A stretch of DNA of 64,000 bases from Maioricimonas rarisocia (GTDB lineage Bacteria; Planctomycetota; Planctomycetia; Planctomycetales; Planctomycetaceae): contig NZ_CP036275.1 of NCBI RefSeq assembly GCF_007747795.1, positions 4,146,001 to 4,210,000 of the forward strand, given 5' to 3'. The notes beneath the pieces were generated by a model. It had not been told where the DNA came from. It saw only the letters and a program-made list of their open reading frames with translations, and searched no databases. The position numbers and the translations under genes were made by a program. This document shows positions 1 through 9,326 of the stretch, one piece after another; the first letter of the stretch is position 1, and each line of letters begins with the position of its first letter.

Positions 1-166
1 CCTGCTTCCACTCCGCCTGCACGATCTGACCACGTGCGGCCTCGCTGCCCTGATGCAACTCGCAGGAACTGGCACAGAGCATCACGGGCGCAAAACTGAG
101 TACAAACATCCAAGCGCACGGCCGAGTCCCTCGGGCGGACGGCGTGAACGGCATGTGTCTCTCCAT
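1..166 (-). CDS. Partial secreted or lipoprotein gene (N-terminus only)
   Basis: An open frame enters from the left edge and its start lies inside the window. The first 40 or so residues look like a signal peptide: basic start, then a hydrophobic run (WMFVLSFAPVMLCASSC) ending in cysteine, which could be a weak lipobox or a signal peptidase I site. What follows (ELHQGSEAARGQIVQAEWKQ) is polar. A second in-frame Met four codons in could also be the start. The gene is cut by the window edge, so no function can be given. It is divergent from the sulfatase gene. Confidence 0.45.
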   Translation of the reverse strand, partial: MERHMPFTPSARGTRPCAWMFVLSFAPVMLCASSCELHQGSEAARGQIVQAEWKQ

Positions 167-410
167 GGCGTCAGGTTGCCGGTTCTGCTGCGAATTGTGC
201 CACATGCTCCCGCATGCAGCGCAAACAGGTTGCGGCAATCATACCGCCGAATGACGCCACACACATCCGGTCAGCAACAAGGGACCGCGGCTCCTTGACG
301 CTCTGCTGTGATTCGGGTCTCATGCAGACGGTCCACTGCAGTCCCGCCAACGTGGAGCCTGCTGCGACTGCCACAACGCCGGCCTGATGCCCATCCTGCG
401 GAGTCCCACC
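167..410. other. Intergenic region between divergent genes
   Basis: This gap separates the truncated leftward secreted-protein gene from the rightward sulfatase gene and should carry both promoters. A TTGACG at 295 could be a -35 box, but no good -10 box follows at the right distance. Nothing else convincing was seen. Confidence 0.35.
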
Positions 411-1829
411 ATGCGTCGCCTTCCCCTTCTTTCCGTCCTGTTCCTGCTCGCGATCACCAGTCGCGTCATCGCTGCCGAGAAGCCCAACTTCATCCTCTGC
501 ATGACGGATGACCAGGGCTGGGGAGACGTCGGCTACTACGGTCACGAGGAACTCAAGACGCCGGTGCTGGACGAGATGGCCGCTGTGGGACTTCGGTTCG
601 ACCGTTTCTACGCGGCCCATCCGGTCTGCTCGCCGACGCGGGGAAGCGTGATGACGGGCCGCAATCCCAACCGCTTTGCGTGTTTCTCCTGGGGACACAC
701 GCTGCGGCCGGAAGAAATCACCATTGCCGAAACACTCAAACGGGCCGGCTACGCGACCGGTCACTTCGGCAAGTGGCACCTGGGTTCGGTCCGCGCGGAG
801 GATCCAGTCTCTCCCGGTCACAGTGGGTTCGACCAGTGGGTTTCCAGTCCCAACTTCTACGAGAACAGTCCGCTCTTCTCGAAGAACGGCCACGTCATCG
901 AAACCGAAGGCGAAAGCTCCGAGGTGACCGTCGAGGCAGCGCTGGAATTCATCCGTCAGCAGAAAGAAAGCGATACGCCATTTCTCGCCGTGATCTGGTT
1001 CGGCAATCCGCATACGCCGCACGAGGCCGTCGACGAGCTGCAGGACCTGTACTCCGACTACGGCAAGGCAAAGCAGAACTACTACGGCGAGCTGACCGGC
1101 ATCGACCAGGCGATGGGGCTGCTCCGCACTCAGCTTCGCGAGATGGAGTTGGCCGAAAACACGCTGCTCTGGTTCACGAGTGACAACGGTCCGCAGGGAC
1201 GCAGCCCCGGCTCCTCCGGTGGACTCCGCGATGCCAAGGGATCGCTCTGGGAAGGAGGCATCCGGGTGCCGACGATTATCGAATGGCCGGCTCGCATTCC
1301 CCAGCCGCGAATTACGGACGTTCCGGCCAACACGTCAGACATCTATCCGACCCTGCTCGAGATTGCCGGCGTAACGATCGAGAACCAGCCGCCGCTCGAC
1401 GGCCTCAGCCTCGTGTCGCTGCTCGACGGTCAAATGGAAAGCCGGCCGAAGCCGATGGGTTTCTGGAGGCACCCGACCGGCGGGATGCCGGTACGCAGCC
1501 GGGAGATCCTTTTGGCCATGCAGATGGAACAGGCCGGTGACGGACCGGCCGGCGAGCCACATCCGCGAACGCCGGTTTCCCGCATGGAGGAAGAGCATTC
1601 CCCGGATGACCTGCAGGGCCACGCCGCCTGGCTCGACGGCGACTGGAAGCTGCACAGGATTCCTGACAGGAAGAACGGCTTTCGCTACGAGCTGTACAAC
1701 CTTGTGGAGGACGCCGCCGAGAAGACCGACGTTTCGGACCAGGAGCCGGAGCGTCTGGCCCGCATGAAGCAGGCCCTGGCAGAGTGGCAGGCGTCGGTGA
1801 TCGCGAGTCTGAATGGTGAGGATTACTGA
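411..1829 (+). CDS. Secreted sulfatase (arylsulfatase, alkaline phosphatase fold)
   Basis: Hydrolyses sulfate esters, most likely from sulfated polysaccharides, in the periplasm or outside the cell. The protein is 472 residues when started at the Met that begins a clean signal peptide (MRRLPLLSVLFLLAITSRVIAA); an ATG eight codons upstream is possible. Metal-binding residues sit in MTDDQGWGD, and the formylglycine precursor Cys73 is in CSPTRGSVMTGR, the C-x-P-x-R signature. Further family marks are GKWHLG and TSDNGPQG. Being of the Cys type it needs a formylglycine-generating enzyme, which is not in this window. Planctomycetes carry many such sulfatases. Substrate unknown. Confidence 0.95.
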   Translation: MRRLPLLSVLFLLAITSRVIAAEKPNFILCMTDDQGWGDVGYYGHEELKTPVLDEMAAVGLRFDRFYAAHPVCSPTRGSVMTGRNPNRFACFSWGHTLRPEEITIAETLKRAGYATGHFGKWHLGSVRAEDPVSPGHSGFDQWVSSPNFYENSPLFSKNGHVIETEGESSEVTVEAALEFIRQQKESDTPFLAVIWFGNPHTPHEAVDELQDLYSDYGKAKQNYYGELTGIDQAMGLLRTQLREMELAENTLLWFTSDNGPQGRSPGSSGGLRDAKGSLWEGGIRVPTIIEWPARIPQPRITDVPANTSDIYPTLLEIAGVTIENQPPLDGLSLVSLLDGQMESRPKPMGFWRHPTGGMPVRSREILLAMQMEQAGDGPAGEPHPRTPVSRMEEEHSPDDLQGHAAWLDGDWKLHRIPDRKNGFRYELYNLVEDAAEKTDVSDQEPERLARMKQALAEWQASVIASLNGEDY

Positions 1830-1918
1830 TCAGGCCGTACGCGACGGGAACGCCGGTTTTCATCGCTCCTTAACACCGAAGCTTTCGGCTGGCATCGACA
1901 GTCGGTAGCCTCGGACAC

Positions 1919-3838
1919 GTGTTAAGAAACCCGCGAACACTGCGAACGGGTCGCGTGTTCGATCGCCCGGGTTCCGCTTGTCCGATCTGCGATGCCGGTC
2001 CGAATCTCGTGGTTTCCGACGTGTCCTGCAGTTCCGATCTGCCGTCAGCCGACGCTGCACCAGGCGCCCGAGGAGATGCGACTCAATGCGGCACAGATGC
2101 CCCCCGTGCCTCAATCATCATCTGCGTCTACAACCGGGCCCGTCAGGTGCTCCCCTGCCTGGAGAGTCTGCTGGCCTCGACCTTCCACGACTTCGAGATC
2201 GTGCTGGTCGACGATGCATCGACGGACGAAACTCCGGCCGTGCTGGCCCGGTTCCGTGATGAACACCCTCGCGTCCCGATCACGATCGTTCGCAACGAAG
2301 AGAACCTGGGAGTGTGCGGCGCGCGTAATGCAGGCATCGATGCCGCTCGGGGTGATCTGGTGTTCTTCACCGATTCGGACTGCACCGTCGAACCGGACTG
2401 GCTGGAGCGGATGGTCGCGGCGTTCGACGATGACGCTCTCTCGGCGGTCGCAGGGACGGTGGTCGACCCGCCGCCCCGCAACTGGGCAGAGATGGCAAAA
2501 TTCGGTGGCAGCCGCATCGGTCGCCATCGATGGCAGGGTCGACGACTGATCGGCGGAAACATGGGCTTTCGCCGCTGGATTGTGACGGAGCACCGGTTCG
2601 ATCCGGAGATCCGCTACGGCTGCGACGAGGACGATCTGGCCCGCCGCCTCGCGGCAGCTGGGCATCGCTTCGGTTTCGCCCCGGAAGCGGTCGTCCACCA
2701 TCATCATCCCTTCACGATCGGCAGCTATCTTCGCCTGGCGTGGAAGCAGGGCCAAGGGTCAGCCCACTTCTGGCGCAAGCACGGCGTTTTTCTCGGACGT
2801 GATCTGTGGTTCCTGCTGGCTGCGGTGCTGACGTTGCCGGCTGCATGGTTCGGTATGCCCGCCGCGCTGCTTCCGGCCGGATTCCTGGCAATCCAGTGCG
2901 CGGCGCTGCTGTACAACAGCCTGGCCTTCAAGTGGCAGCCGCTCGGCACCGCGCTGCTCGCCCTGCCCCTGCAGCTGGTGCACAGCGTGGTGAAGCTGGC
3001 GTCGGTGGTGTGGGCCTGGATCGTCCCCACGGACCGGGAACGCCGCAGTCGACCGGTCCCCTCTTCGGAGACAATAACGACGATGCCTTCGCTTGCCTCC
3101 CAATCGCGCGTCCGCCAGCCACCGGAATGGCTCCTCCGCTTCACGTCCCGACTGCCGGTGATCCGGACAGTGTATCGACAATGGATCGCCCTCAAGTGGC
3201 AAGTTGGACGACGTCGTTTTCCCGGTTCTGCCAGCTACTGGGAAGCGCGATACGCTCAGGGGCTCGACTCCGGCCCCGGTTCGTATGGACGCCTGGCGGA
3301 GTTCAAGGCGGAATTCATCAACGAGTTCGTCCGGGCTCACGACATCACGAGCGTTGTCGAATGGGGCTGTGGTGACGGTAGCCAGGCTTCATTGATCGAA
3401 TGTCCGAAATACACCGGCATCGACATCGCACCGACCGTCATCGAACGGTGTCGTAAGAGATTCGAGGACGATTCCTCCCGCGAGTTCCACGTACGGTCAC
3501 AGATGTCGCCGGGGCAGTTGGAACCGCATGAGCTGGCCCTCTCGCTCGACGTGATCTTTCATCTGATCGAAGATGACGTGTACGAACAGTATATGACGGA
3601 GCTCTTCGCATCAGCCAGCAGGTATGTCGTCGTTTACTCGACCAACGACGACAGTATTCCGGCACCGCCGCAGGCACGTCACCGACAGTTTACCGACTGG
3701 GTCGAGGCAAACGCGGCTGACTGGGAGCTGATCGACGTTCGCGGCAATCGTTACCCACATGACCCCGCCGCCTACACTTCGACGTCACGGTGCAGTTTCT
3801 ATGCGTTTCGTCGACGGGAGGGCGCTGAGCCCGCCTGA
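1919..3838 (+). CDS. Fusion of family 2 glycosyltransferase and SAM methyltransferase
   Basis: Residues 64 to about 290 form a GT-A family 2 glycosyltransferase (SIIICVYNRARQ, VLVDDAST, FFTDSDCTVEPDW). Hydrophobic segments at about 295-370 suggest membrane attachment. From about residue 389 a second domain follows with the SAM-binding motif VVEWGCGDGS at about 479. There is no stop between them, but an in-frame ATG at 3083 begins a stretch of about 250 residues that would be a complete methyltransferase by itself, so a natural fusion or a lost stop codon are both possible. The first 60 residues match nothing known to me, and GTG codons at 2009 or 2024 could be the true start. Probably builds and methylates the glycan made by this cluster. 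Confidence 0.85.
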   Translation: MLRNPRTLRTGRVFDRPGSACPICDAGPNLVVSDVSCSSDLPSADAAPGARGDATQCGTDAPRASIIICVYNRARQVLPCLESLLASTFHDFEIVLVDDASTDETPAVLARFRDEHPRVPITIVRNEENLGVCGARNAGIDAARGDLVFFTDSDCTVEPDWLERMVAAFDDDALSAVAGTVVDPPPRNWAEMAKFGGSRIGRHRWQGRRLIGGNMGFRRWIVTEHRFDPEIRYGCDEDDLARRLAAAGHRFGFAPEAVVHHHHPFTIGSYLRLAWKQGQGSAHFWRKHGVFLGRDLWFLLAAVLTLPAAWFGMPAALLPAGFLAIQCAALLYNSLAFKWQPLGTALLALPLQLVHSVVKLASVVWAWIVPTDRERRSRPVPSSETITTMPSLASQSRVRQPPEWLLRFTSRLPVIRTVYRQWIALKWQVGRRRFPGSASYWEARYAQGLDSGPGSYGRLAEFKAEFINEFVRAHDITSVVEWGCGDGSQASLIECPKYTGIDIAPTVIERCRKRFEDDSSREFHVRSQMSPGQLEPHELALSLDVIFHLIEDDVYEQYMTELFASASRYVVVYSTNDDSIPAPPQARHRQFTDWVEANAADWELIDVRGNRYPHDPAAYTSTSRCSFYAFRRREGAEPA

Positions 3839-3931
3839 CGGGACGATCGCTTTCCACCGCCTGTGAGTTCCAGGCATCTCGCTGACCGACAAGACATCTT
3901 CGAACAGCAGTCCCCTGCAGTAGAACGTCCC

Positions 3932-4864
3932 ATGTCCGCACAAGCGGTCGCCGCATCCCGGATGCCGAACTTCTTTATCGTGGGTGCTCCCAAAGCGGGA
4001 ACCACGGCATTCCACACCTACCTGGCCAGCCATCCCGACGTGGTGATGTCCCGCTGGAAGGAGCCGAACTATTTTGCGGATGACCTGAGTGACCGGTATC
4101 GCGAAGTCCGTTCGCTGGAGCAGTATCAGGACCAGTTCGCGCACGCGGGCGGAAACGAAGCGATCGTCGGCGAATCGTCTGCGATGTACATGACGTCAGA
4201 AGTCGCGATCCCTCGCATCCGCGAGAGCGTGCCCGATGCACGCGTGCTGGTGCTTCTCCGAAATCCTCCAGACCTGGCTCATGCGTTTCACAATACGCTG
4301 GTTCTGAACAGGCAGGAAGACGTCCTCGACTTTCCGGCCGCCTGGCGGCTTCAGGACCGTCGCCGCAGGGGTCTCGCGATTCCCTCTTCATGCCTGGAAC
4401 CGATGCAGCTGATGTATCGCGACATCGCGTCACTGGGGACGCAACTGCAGCGCGTCCTGAATCATTTTCCGCGCGAACAGGTGCACGTGGAGTTCTTCGA
4501 GGACTTCGCCGCCGATACCCCTGCCAGTTACGCGCGCGTCCAGGAGTTCCTCGAGCTTCCCCACATCGCTCCCGACACCTTTGCCCGCATGAATCCGAGT
4601 TCGGCCCCCCGTTCACGCCTTCTCCTGTCGTTGCTCGATCGCCAGCGGATTCCGCTCCCGCTGCGACGACTCGGCCGACGCGTCGGATTGGACAGGCTTC
4701 ACTGGAAGCTGGTCCGCCTGAACCGCAAACGGCGTCGGCGTCCTGAGCTGCCGAACGACTTCCGCCGCGAACTGATCGAAGAGTTCGCGGACGAGGTACG
4801 ACTTCTCGAGAAACTGACGCACCGCGACCTGAGCCACTGGCGGGCGTGCCCCCCGTCGGGTTGA
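3932..4864 (+). CDS. PAPS-dependent sulfotransferase
   Basis: Transfers sulfate from PAPS to an acceptor, here probably a glycan. The protein is about 310 residues, the usual size. The 5'-phosphosulfate loop is FIVGAPKAGTTAFH near the N-terminus, and LVLLRNPPDLAHAFHN matches the 3'-phosphate binding region. An ATG was chosen over an upstream GTG at 3863 because family members begin just before the PAPS loop. It lies between the GT2-methyltransferase gene and a second methyltransferase gene, and is clearly related to the sulfotransferase on the opposite strand at 5744-6691: both share KEPxxFxDDLSDRxRE and YRxIASLGTQLQR. The two look like paralogues with different acceptors or positions. Confidence 0.9.
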   Translation: MSAQAVAASRMPNFFIVGAPKAGTTAFHTYLASHPDVVMSRWKEPNYFADDLSDRYREVRSLEQYQDQFAHAGGNEAIVGESSAMYMTSEVAIPRIRESVPDARVLVLLRNPPDLAHAFHNTLVLNRQEDVLDFPAAWRLQDRRRRGLAIPSSCLEPMQLMYRDIASLGTQLQRVLNHFPREQVHVEFFEDFAADTPASYARVQEFLELPHIAPDTFARMNPSSAPRSRLLLSLLDRQRIPLPLRRLGRRVGLDRLHWKLVRLNRKRRRRPELPNDFRRELIEEFADEVRLLEKLTHRDLSHWRACPPSG

Positions 4865-4911
4865 ACCGGTTTCCCTCTCACCCAGTCTCCCTGCATCCGA
4901 ACACCACTCCC

Positions 4912-5727
4912 ATGACCGGTCACCTGCGACAGCTGCTGTACGACTATCTGCCGATGCCGGCCCTCTCTATGGCTGTCGAGCTCTCGCGGCGTCTGAACGG
5001 CTCAGCACACCAGAAAGCCTGGTCGCGTATCGACGAGCAGCTCGGCTACCCGCGGAAGGTTTTGCAGGGTCCGTTTCGCGGTCTGGATCTCATCGACGCG
5101 GCGGCGGGAATGGGGCTGTTGCCGAAGGTTCTCGGAACGTACGAACGGGAAGTGTGGAGCTCTGTAGAATCGATTGTTGCCGCACGTCCCGACGGCGTGA
5201 TCAACGTCGGGGCCGCCGACGGGTACTATGCAGTCGGCCTGGCACGGCGTCTGCCGGAGTCACAGATCGTCTGCTTTGAGTTGAATCGCTACGCACGGCA
5301 TCTGCTCGAGCTCCAGGCCCGCAGAAACGATAACGCAGGTCGACTGACGATCCTGGGGCGGTGCGAACCTGAAGGACTCGCAAAATCGCTCGCCGACCTC
5401 CGCAGGCCGGCGGTCCTGTGCGACTGCGAGGGATTCGAGGAAGAGCTGCTGGATCCCGAACGCGTGCCAGGGCTGACGCGATGTCGTATTCTTGTGGAAC
5501 TGCACAACTCCATCCGGCCGGACGTTGACGCGACGATCCGCGAGCGGTTCGCGGCGACTCATACGGTCTCGCACATCGAACCGGCAGAACGCTCCCGCAG
5601 TGACCTGCCTTCCGGCGTCGACCTTTCCGACGCGGACGTCGCTCTGGCACTCAACGAAGGACGGACCGACCCGACTGGCTGGTTCGACCTCGTCCCGGTG
5701 GCCGATGCCCCGCGTCCGGCGAGCTGA
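4912..5727 (+). CDS. FkbM-like SAM-dependent methyltransferase
   Basis: A 271-residue protein with a Rossmann-type SAM-binding motif (VINVGAADGYYAVGLARRL, about residues 98-116), followed by an acidic strand end (IVCFELN) and DCEGFEEELL, where class I methyltransferases have their motif IV region. The family is near FkbM or related glycan methyltransferases. The ATG at 4912 (MTGHLRQLLYDYL) lies past the end of the upstream sulfotransferase gene. A start at 4846 would overlap that gene by 19 bases and add an unconserved-looking proline-rich leader. The likely role is O-methylation of the glycan, inferred from context only. Confidence 0.7.
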   Translation: MTGHLRQLLYDYLPMPALSMAVELSRRLNGSAHQKAWSRIDEQLGYPRKVLQGPFRGLDLIDAAAGMGLLPKVLGTYEREVWSSVESIVAARPDGVINVGAADGYYAVGLARRLPESQIVCFELNRYARHLLELQARRNDNAGRLTILGRCEPEGLAKSLADLRRPAVLCDCEGFEEELLDPERVPGLTRCRILVELHNSIRPDVDATIRERFAATHTVSHIEPAERSRSDLPSGVDLSDADVALALNEGRTDPTGWFDLVPVADAPRPAS

Positions 5728-5743
5728 GGGCAACAAGCCATTG

Positions 5744-6691
5744 CTACGTCTCAGCTGCTTCTGGCCGAGACACCGCGAACCAGTGCTCGAGGTTGCGTCC
5801 CAGAAGCTCCGACAACAGCGAGATCTCGTCTCGGAAGTCCTCTGCGAGCCGCGAACGCAGCTCTGGTGTCACCTCGGGTCTGTGCGCGGCCCGCATGTTC
5901 ATCATCCGCAGCTTCAGGTGGAGATGGTGCAGCCCGAAGCGGCGACCGACGCGGCGGACCGGTTCCGGAATCCAGTACCGATGGGTCAGGCGTGCCAGCA
6001 GCGAAGAGCGCGGCGCAAAACGCTCGTTGACTCGGGGAAAGTCGACGCGACCATCCGAGGGAAGCTGCAGGAACCGGAGCAGCTCTTCGTAGACAGCTCC
6101 GGGATCGTTCCGGAAGTCGTCAAATACGAGGACCTTCAACTGGTTCATCGGAAAGACACCCCGCGCCCGCTGAAGCTGAGTCCCAAGCGAAGCGATCTGC
6201 CGGTACTGCAGGACCAGGGGATCGCGGCAGAGTGGCGGCATCTTTCGCCCCGCGGCTCGCTCATCCTGGAGTTCCCAGGCACGCTCGAACCGCGGTTCGT
6301 TCTCGTCTCCCGCAAAGTACATTGTCGCGTGATACGCTGCGGCAATCTCGATCGGGTTTCTCACCATGACGACGATGCGAGCATCCTCCCGGAACTCGCG
6401 AATCCGTCGCAGGGCTGTTGTTGATGCCAGGTAGAGCACGGACGCTTCGCCGAGAACGGAGTGTTCCGGGCCGGCCTCCCGAAACAGCTGCAGATACGCG
6501 TCCCGTGTCCGGATCTCGCGGGCCCGATCCGAGAGGTCGTCACAGAAGAAATGCGGTTCCTTCACCGGCGACATGAAAACGTTCGGATGCTCGCTCAGAT
6601 AAGCGTGCAGCGCTGTCGTTCCTGTCTTCGGGGCACCGGCGATGAACAGGTTGGGCCGCCGCGGCCCGGCGTCTGTCGAAGAATCATTCAT
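5744..6691 (-). CDS. PAPS-dependent sulfotransferase, second copy
   Basis: A 315-residue sulfotransferase with the PAPS loop LFIAGAPKTGTTALH and the 3'-phosphate region VVMVRNPIEIAAAYH. It resembles the sulfotransferase at 3932-4864 along its length, suggesting an old duplication followed by inversion. The chosen ATG (MNDSSTDAG) overlaps the end of the upstream GT4 gene by eight bases, as expected for translational coupling; a start at 6745 would overlap by 62 bases and is less likely. It reads leftward with the GT4 and flippase genes, so it probably sulfates the same exported glycan. Confidence 0.9.
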   Translation of the reverse strand: MNDSSTDAGPRRPNLFIAGAPKTGTTALHAYLSEHPNVFMSPVKEPHFFCDDLSDRAREIRTRDAYLQLFREAGPEHSVLGEASVLYLASTTALRRIREFREDARIVVMVRNPIEIAAAYHATMYFAGDENEPRFERAWELQDERAAGRKMPPLCRDPLVLQYRQIASLGTQLQRARGVFPMNQLKVLVFDDFRNDPGAVYEELLRFLQLPSDGRVDFPRVNERFAPRSSLLARLTHRYWIPEPVRRVGRRFGLHHLHLKLRMMNMRAAHRPEVTPELRSRLAEDFRDEISLLSELLGRNLEHWFAVSRPEAAET

Positions 6692-7976
6692 CAGCGGCAC
6701 TCCGGAAACGCCCACCTGAATTCGGTTCAGCAGGATGGCCGTCACCAGTCGCCTCGCCCGAGCGACTCAGTGACGGGGAGGACATCGCCCCGCCTGCAGC
6801 AACAGAATGCCCGGCACTTTCCGCCACGTCTCTCAGGGCATCGTGGTACAGTTCGAGCAATTGACGGCAACTCTGCTCGACTGTGAACGGACTGTTCTGC
6901 ATCTGTCGATACGCGTCCTCGCGCGGCACCGGCGGTTCTCCGTCAAGCTGGCTCAGCACGCAGTCGGCCCATCGTTCTGCCGGCTCCTCGAGGCTCAGTC
7001 TCGTCATCAGCTCCTCGACGACGTCAACCTCCTGCGGGATCACCGATGAGATGATGCACGGCAACCCCGCGGCCTGCGCCTCGACCAGAACCAGCCCGAG
7101 CCCTTCAAACAGCGAGGGGAACAGGAACAGATCGAACAGATGCAGCATCAGATCGGCAACGTTGTCCCGCACGCCGATCCAGTGCACTCGGCCTGCCATC
7201 CCGCGACGTTCAATTTCGCCGAGCACCCGATCGCGGAGAGGCCCATCTCCCACCAGAACGAAGTGGACGTCCTGTCGCCGGGACAGAACCTGCTCGGCAA
7301 TATCTAACAGGAGTGCGTGATTCTTCTGTTCGGCCAGACGGCCCACGTGGCCGACGACTCGTGCATCATCGGGCAGTCCGAACTGCCTGCAAAAATCGAG
7401 GCGACGCGGCTCAGCCGGAGGGGCGAAGGCAGACAGGTCACGACCGCAGAACAGAACCTGCCATCGCCGGTCGCTCTTCCAGTTGTTGCCGAACATCGCG
7501 GCCGCAGCCGCCGCGCTGGCCGCCAGACCGTGCGTGGCGAACCGCCGCACCCAGGGGTTGGTCACCTTCAGAAACAGCCGCCGCAACCGGTCCGGCGGAA
7601 AGAACTGCTGGATGTCGTTATGGCTGTGCGCGATCCGGACCGGGACTCCACATGTCGCGGCAATCGCCAGCTCGAAGCCGGAATGGGCGACATGGCTATG
7701 CACGATGTCATAGCCACCACCGTCCCTGAGAATCCTGCGGAACTCGCGGGCGTGCTGAAGTGGCCGGGCCGCCCGCGTACACGGAATGACGCGTCCACCG
7801 AGCCTGCGGATCTCGTCGTCGAAGTCGCCCGGCTCTGTCGTGTCCGTCATGAAGTCCATCCGCAGACCGGCTCGGTCGGAATGACGCAGCACATCCATAA
7901 GCCAGGTTTCCACACCGGCCCGATTCATCGAGTAAACGATCTGAAGTGCACGAACGGGTGCAGGCATGGCTCTCAT
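6684..7976 (-). CDS. GT4-type glycosyltransferase (EpsF/WbaZ-like)
   Basis: A retaining GT-B glycosyltransferase of 430 residues, adding a sugar from a nucleotide donor to a growing surface polysaccharide on the inner membrane face. Family marks are the N-terminal VYSMNRAGVETWLMDVLR, the HSHVAHSG segment, GHVGRLAEQKNH at the start of the donor-binding half, and the E-x7-E motif in LFEGLGLVLVEAQAAGLP. An earlier start than MPAPVRAL adds only three residues. It lies 45 bases downstream of the flippase gene and overlaps the following sulfotransferase gene, so the three form one leftward operon. Sugar specificity cannot be read from the sequence. Confidence 0.92.
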   Translation of the reverse strand: MRAMPAPVRALQIVYSMNRAGVETWLMDVLRHSDRAGLRMDFMTDTTEPGDFDDEIRRLGGRVIPCTRAARPLQHAREFRRILRDGGGYDIVHSHVAHSGFELAIAATCGVPVRIAHSHNDIQQFFPPDRLRRLFLKVTNPWVRRFATHGLAASAAAAAAMFGNNWKSDRRWQVLFCGRDLSAFAPPAEPRRLDFCRQFGLPDDARVVGHVGRLAEQKNHALLLDIAEQVLSRRQDVHFVLVGDGPLRDRVLGEIERRGMAGRVHWIGVRDNVADLMLHLFDLFLFPSLFEGLGLVLVEAQAAGLPCIISSVIPQEVDVVEELMTRLSLEEPAERWADCVLSQLDGEPPVPREDAYRQMQNSPFTVEQSCRQLLELYHDALRDVAESAGHSVAAGGAMSSPSLSRSGEATGDGHPAEPNSGGRFRSAADE

Positions 7977-8021
7977 GGCCTGATCAACGAAACGGTGAAA
8001 TGCTGGCGGCGACCTGAGTCA

Positions 8022-9326
8022 TTACTTCCCAACCACCGGATTGTCGGAAACGCTTTCCGCTTCCGGACCGGCAGCCGTGGACCGGGCCGCCGTAAGAGTC
8101 AGCACGATCAGCAGACCACTGGCAACCGCGGTACCGATCGCTGCTCCGCGAAACGACGCCCATGTCGCCAGCAGTGGAACGATCAGCAGGTACAGCCCGG
8201 CGGACCAGAATTCAATCCGGGCCACGTGTCCCTCGCGACGGGCGATGACCAGCCAGGTCGACAGCAGCCGTGCCAGCGACATCACCAGGCCGGCAACGAT
8301 CAGCAGGCAGCATGGTCCCCAGGCCGGATTGAACTCGTCCGGCAGATAGAAATGGATGACCGCCCACGAGCCGACCACTCCCGCCAGCGCCACGCCCCCG
8401 TAAAACAGGATGATGAACCCGCCCAGACGTCGCAGGAACTCGGGCCGCCTGCCGTACGGACCGGCCACATGCGGCTGAAGCACCCGGTTCGCCATCGCTC
8501 CAAGCATCATCGCGGCATTCATCGCCTGGGTCGCCAGCCCCATCAGACCGGCTGCCCCATCACCGTGCAGCAGACGAACCAGAGGCACACCTGTTGCGGT
8601 CGGGACGTTTCCCGCCAGCCGCGAAATCAGCAGGGTCCGTGACGACCGCCACATCTCCCGGACGGTCGCCGGCACAAACGTCCATCGCCACGGGTGGACG
8701 ATCGCGCTGTACAGCCCGAGCATCGTAGCATTCGCCACAACCCATTTGCCGCCCAGGATGAGTCCCGCGGTCGTCAGCGTGAGGTAGCCGTTCCGCTCCA
8801 GCATGACCAGCCCCGCCAGCCCGGCAAGTTCCACGGTTGCAACGACGATAGCGCTCATCGCCTGACGGTGGGCGACATCGAAGAAGCAGATCACTCCCAT
8901 GCACGAGGCGATATTGCAGATCGCGATGATCTGCCAGAGTCCCCGTTCATCCGGAGAGATCGGCACGAAGTTCGCCGCAATCACGATGGCGAGAGCGACC
9001 ACCGCACCGGCAATCCCGGTGATGATCAGATGTCCGGTCAGCACCGCATCGTGAGACTCGGGGCGTTGCCCGGTTTCTCTCAGAACGATGTGCCGCATAC
9101 CGGCTGCACCGATGACCAGCATGTAGACGCGCAGCGAAAGGACGGACGAGAGGGCCCCATACGTTTCGCGGCCCAGAGCGCGAGTCAGCAGAAGCAGACT
9201 GGCGACCGAGCAAAGCTGTCCGATGCCGGTCCCGCCCAGCATCCAGCCGAGGTTCCACGCAGCCCGCCGACCGCTCGGGGTCAGATAGGGAGCTACGGTC
9301 GACCGGACAACGGAACGGACGGACAA
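8022..9326 (-). CDS. Polysaccharide flippase (Wzx/MATE-like, MOP superfamily)
   Basis: A 434-residue integral membrane protein with about twelve hydrophobic segments. It begins with the typical NLGWMLGGTGIGQLCSVASL followed by TRALGRETYGALS, the conserved opening of Wzx-type oligosaccharide translocases. It probably moves lipid-linked glycan repeats across the inner membrane. It is the first gene of the leftward operon with the GT4 and sulfotransferase genes. No Wzy polymerase or chain-length protein is seen nearby, so either export is Wzy-independent or those genes lie elsewhere. Confidence 0.88.
   Translation of the reverse strand: MSVRSVVRSTVAPYLTPSGRRAAWNLGWMLGGTGIGQLCSVASLLLLTRALGRETYGALSSVLSLRVYMLVIGAAGMRHIVLRETGQRPESHDAVLTGHLIITGIAGAVVALAIVIAANFVPISPDERGLWQIIAICNIASCMGVICFFDVAHRQAMSAIVVATVELAGLAGLVMLERNGYLTLTTAGLILGGKWVVANATMLGLYSAIVHPWRWTFVPATVREMWRSSRTLLISRLAGNVPTATGVPLVRLLHGDGAAGLMGLATQAMNAAMMLGAMANRVLQPHVAGPYGRRPEFLRRLGGFIILFYGGVALAGVVGSWAVIHFYLPDEFNPAWGPCCLLIVAGLVMSLARLLSTWLVIARREGHVARIEFWSAGLYLLIVPLLATWASFRGAAIGTAVASGLLIVLTLTAARSTAAGPEAESVSDNPVVGK

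Noticed and set aside
295-330. TTGACG as a promoter for the sulfatase gene
   Set aside because: No -10 box with acceptable matches follows at 16-18 bases.
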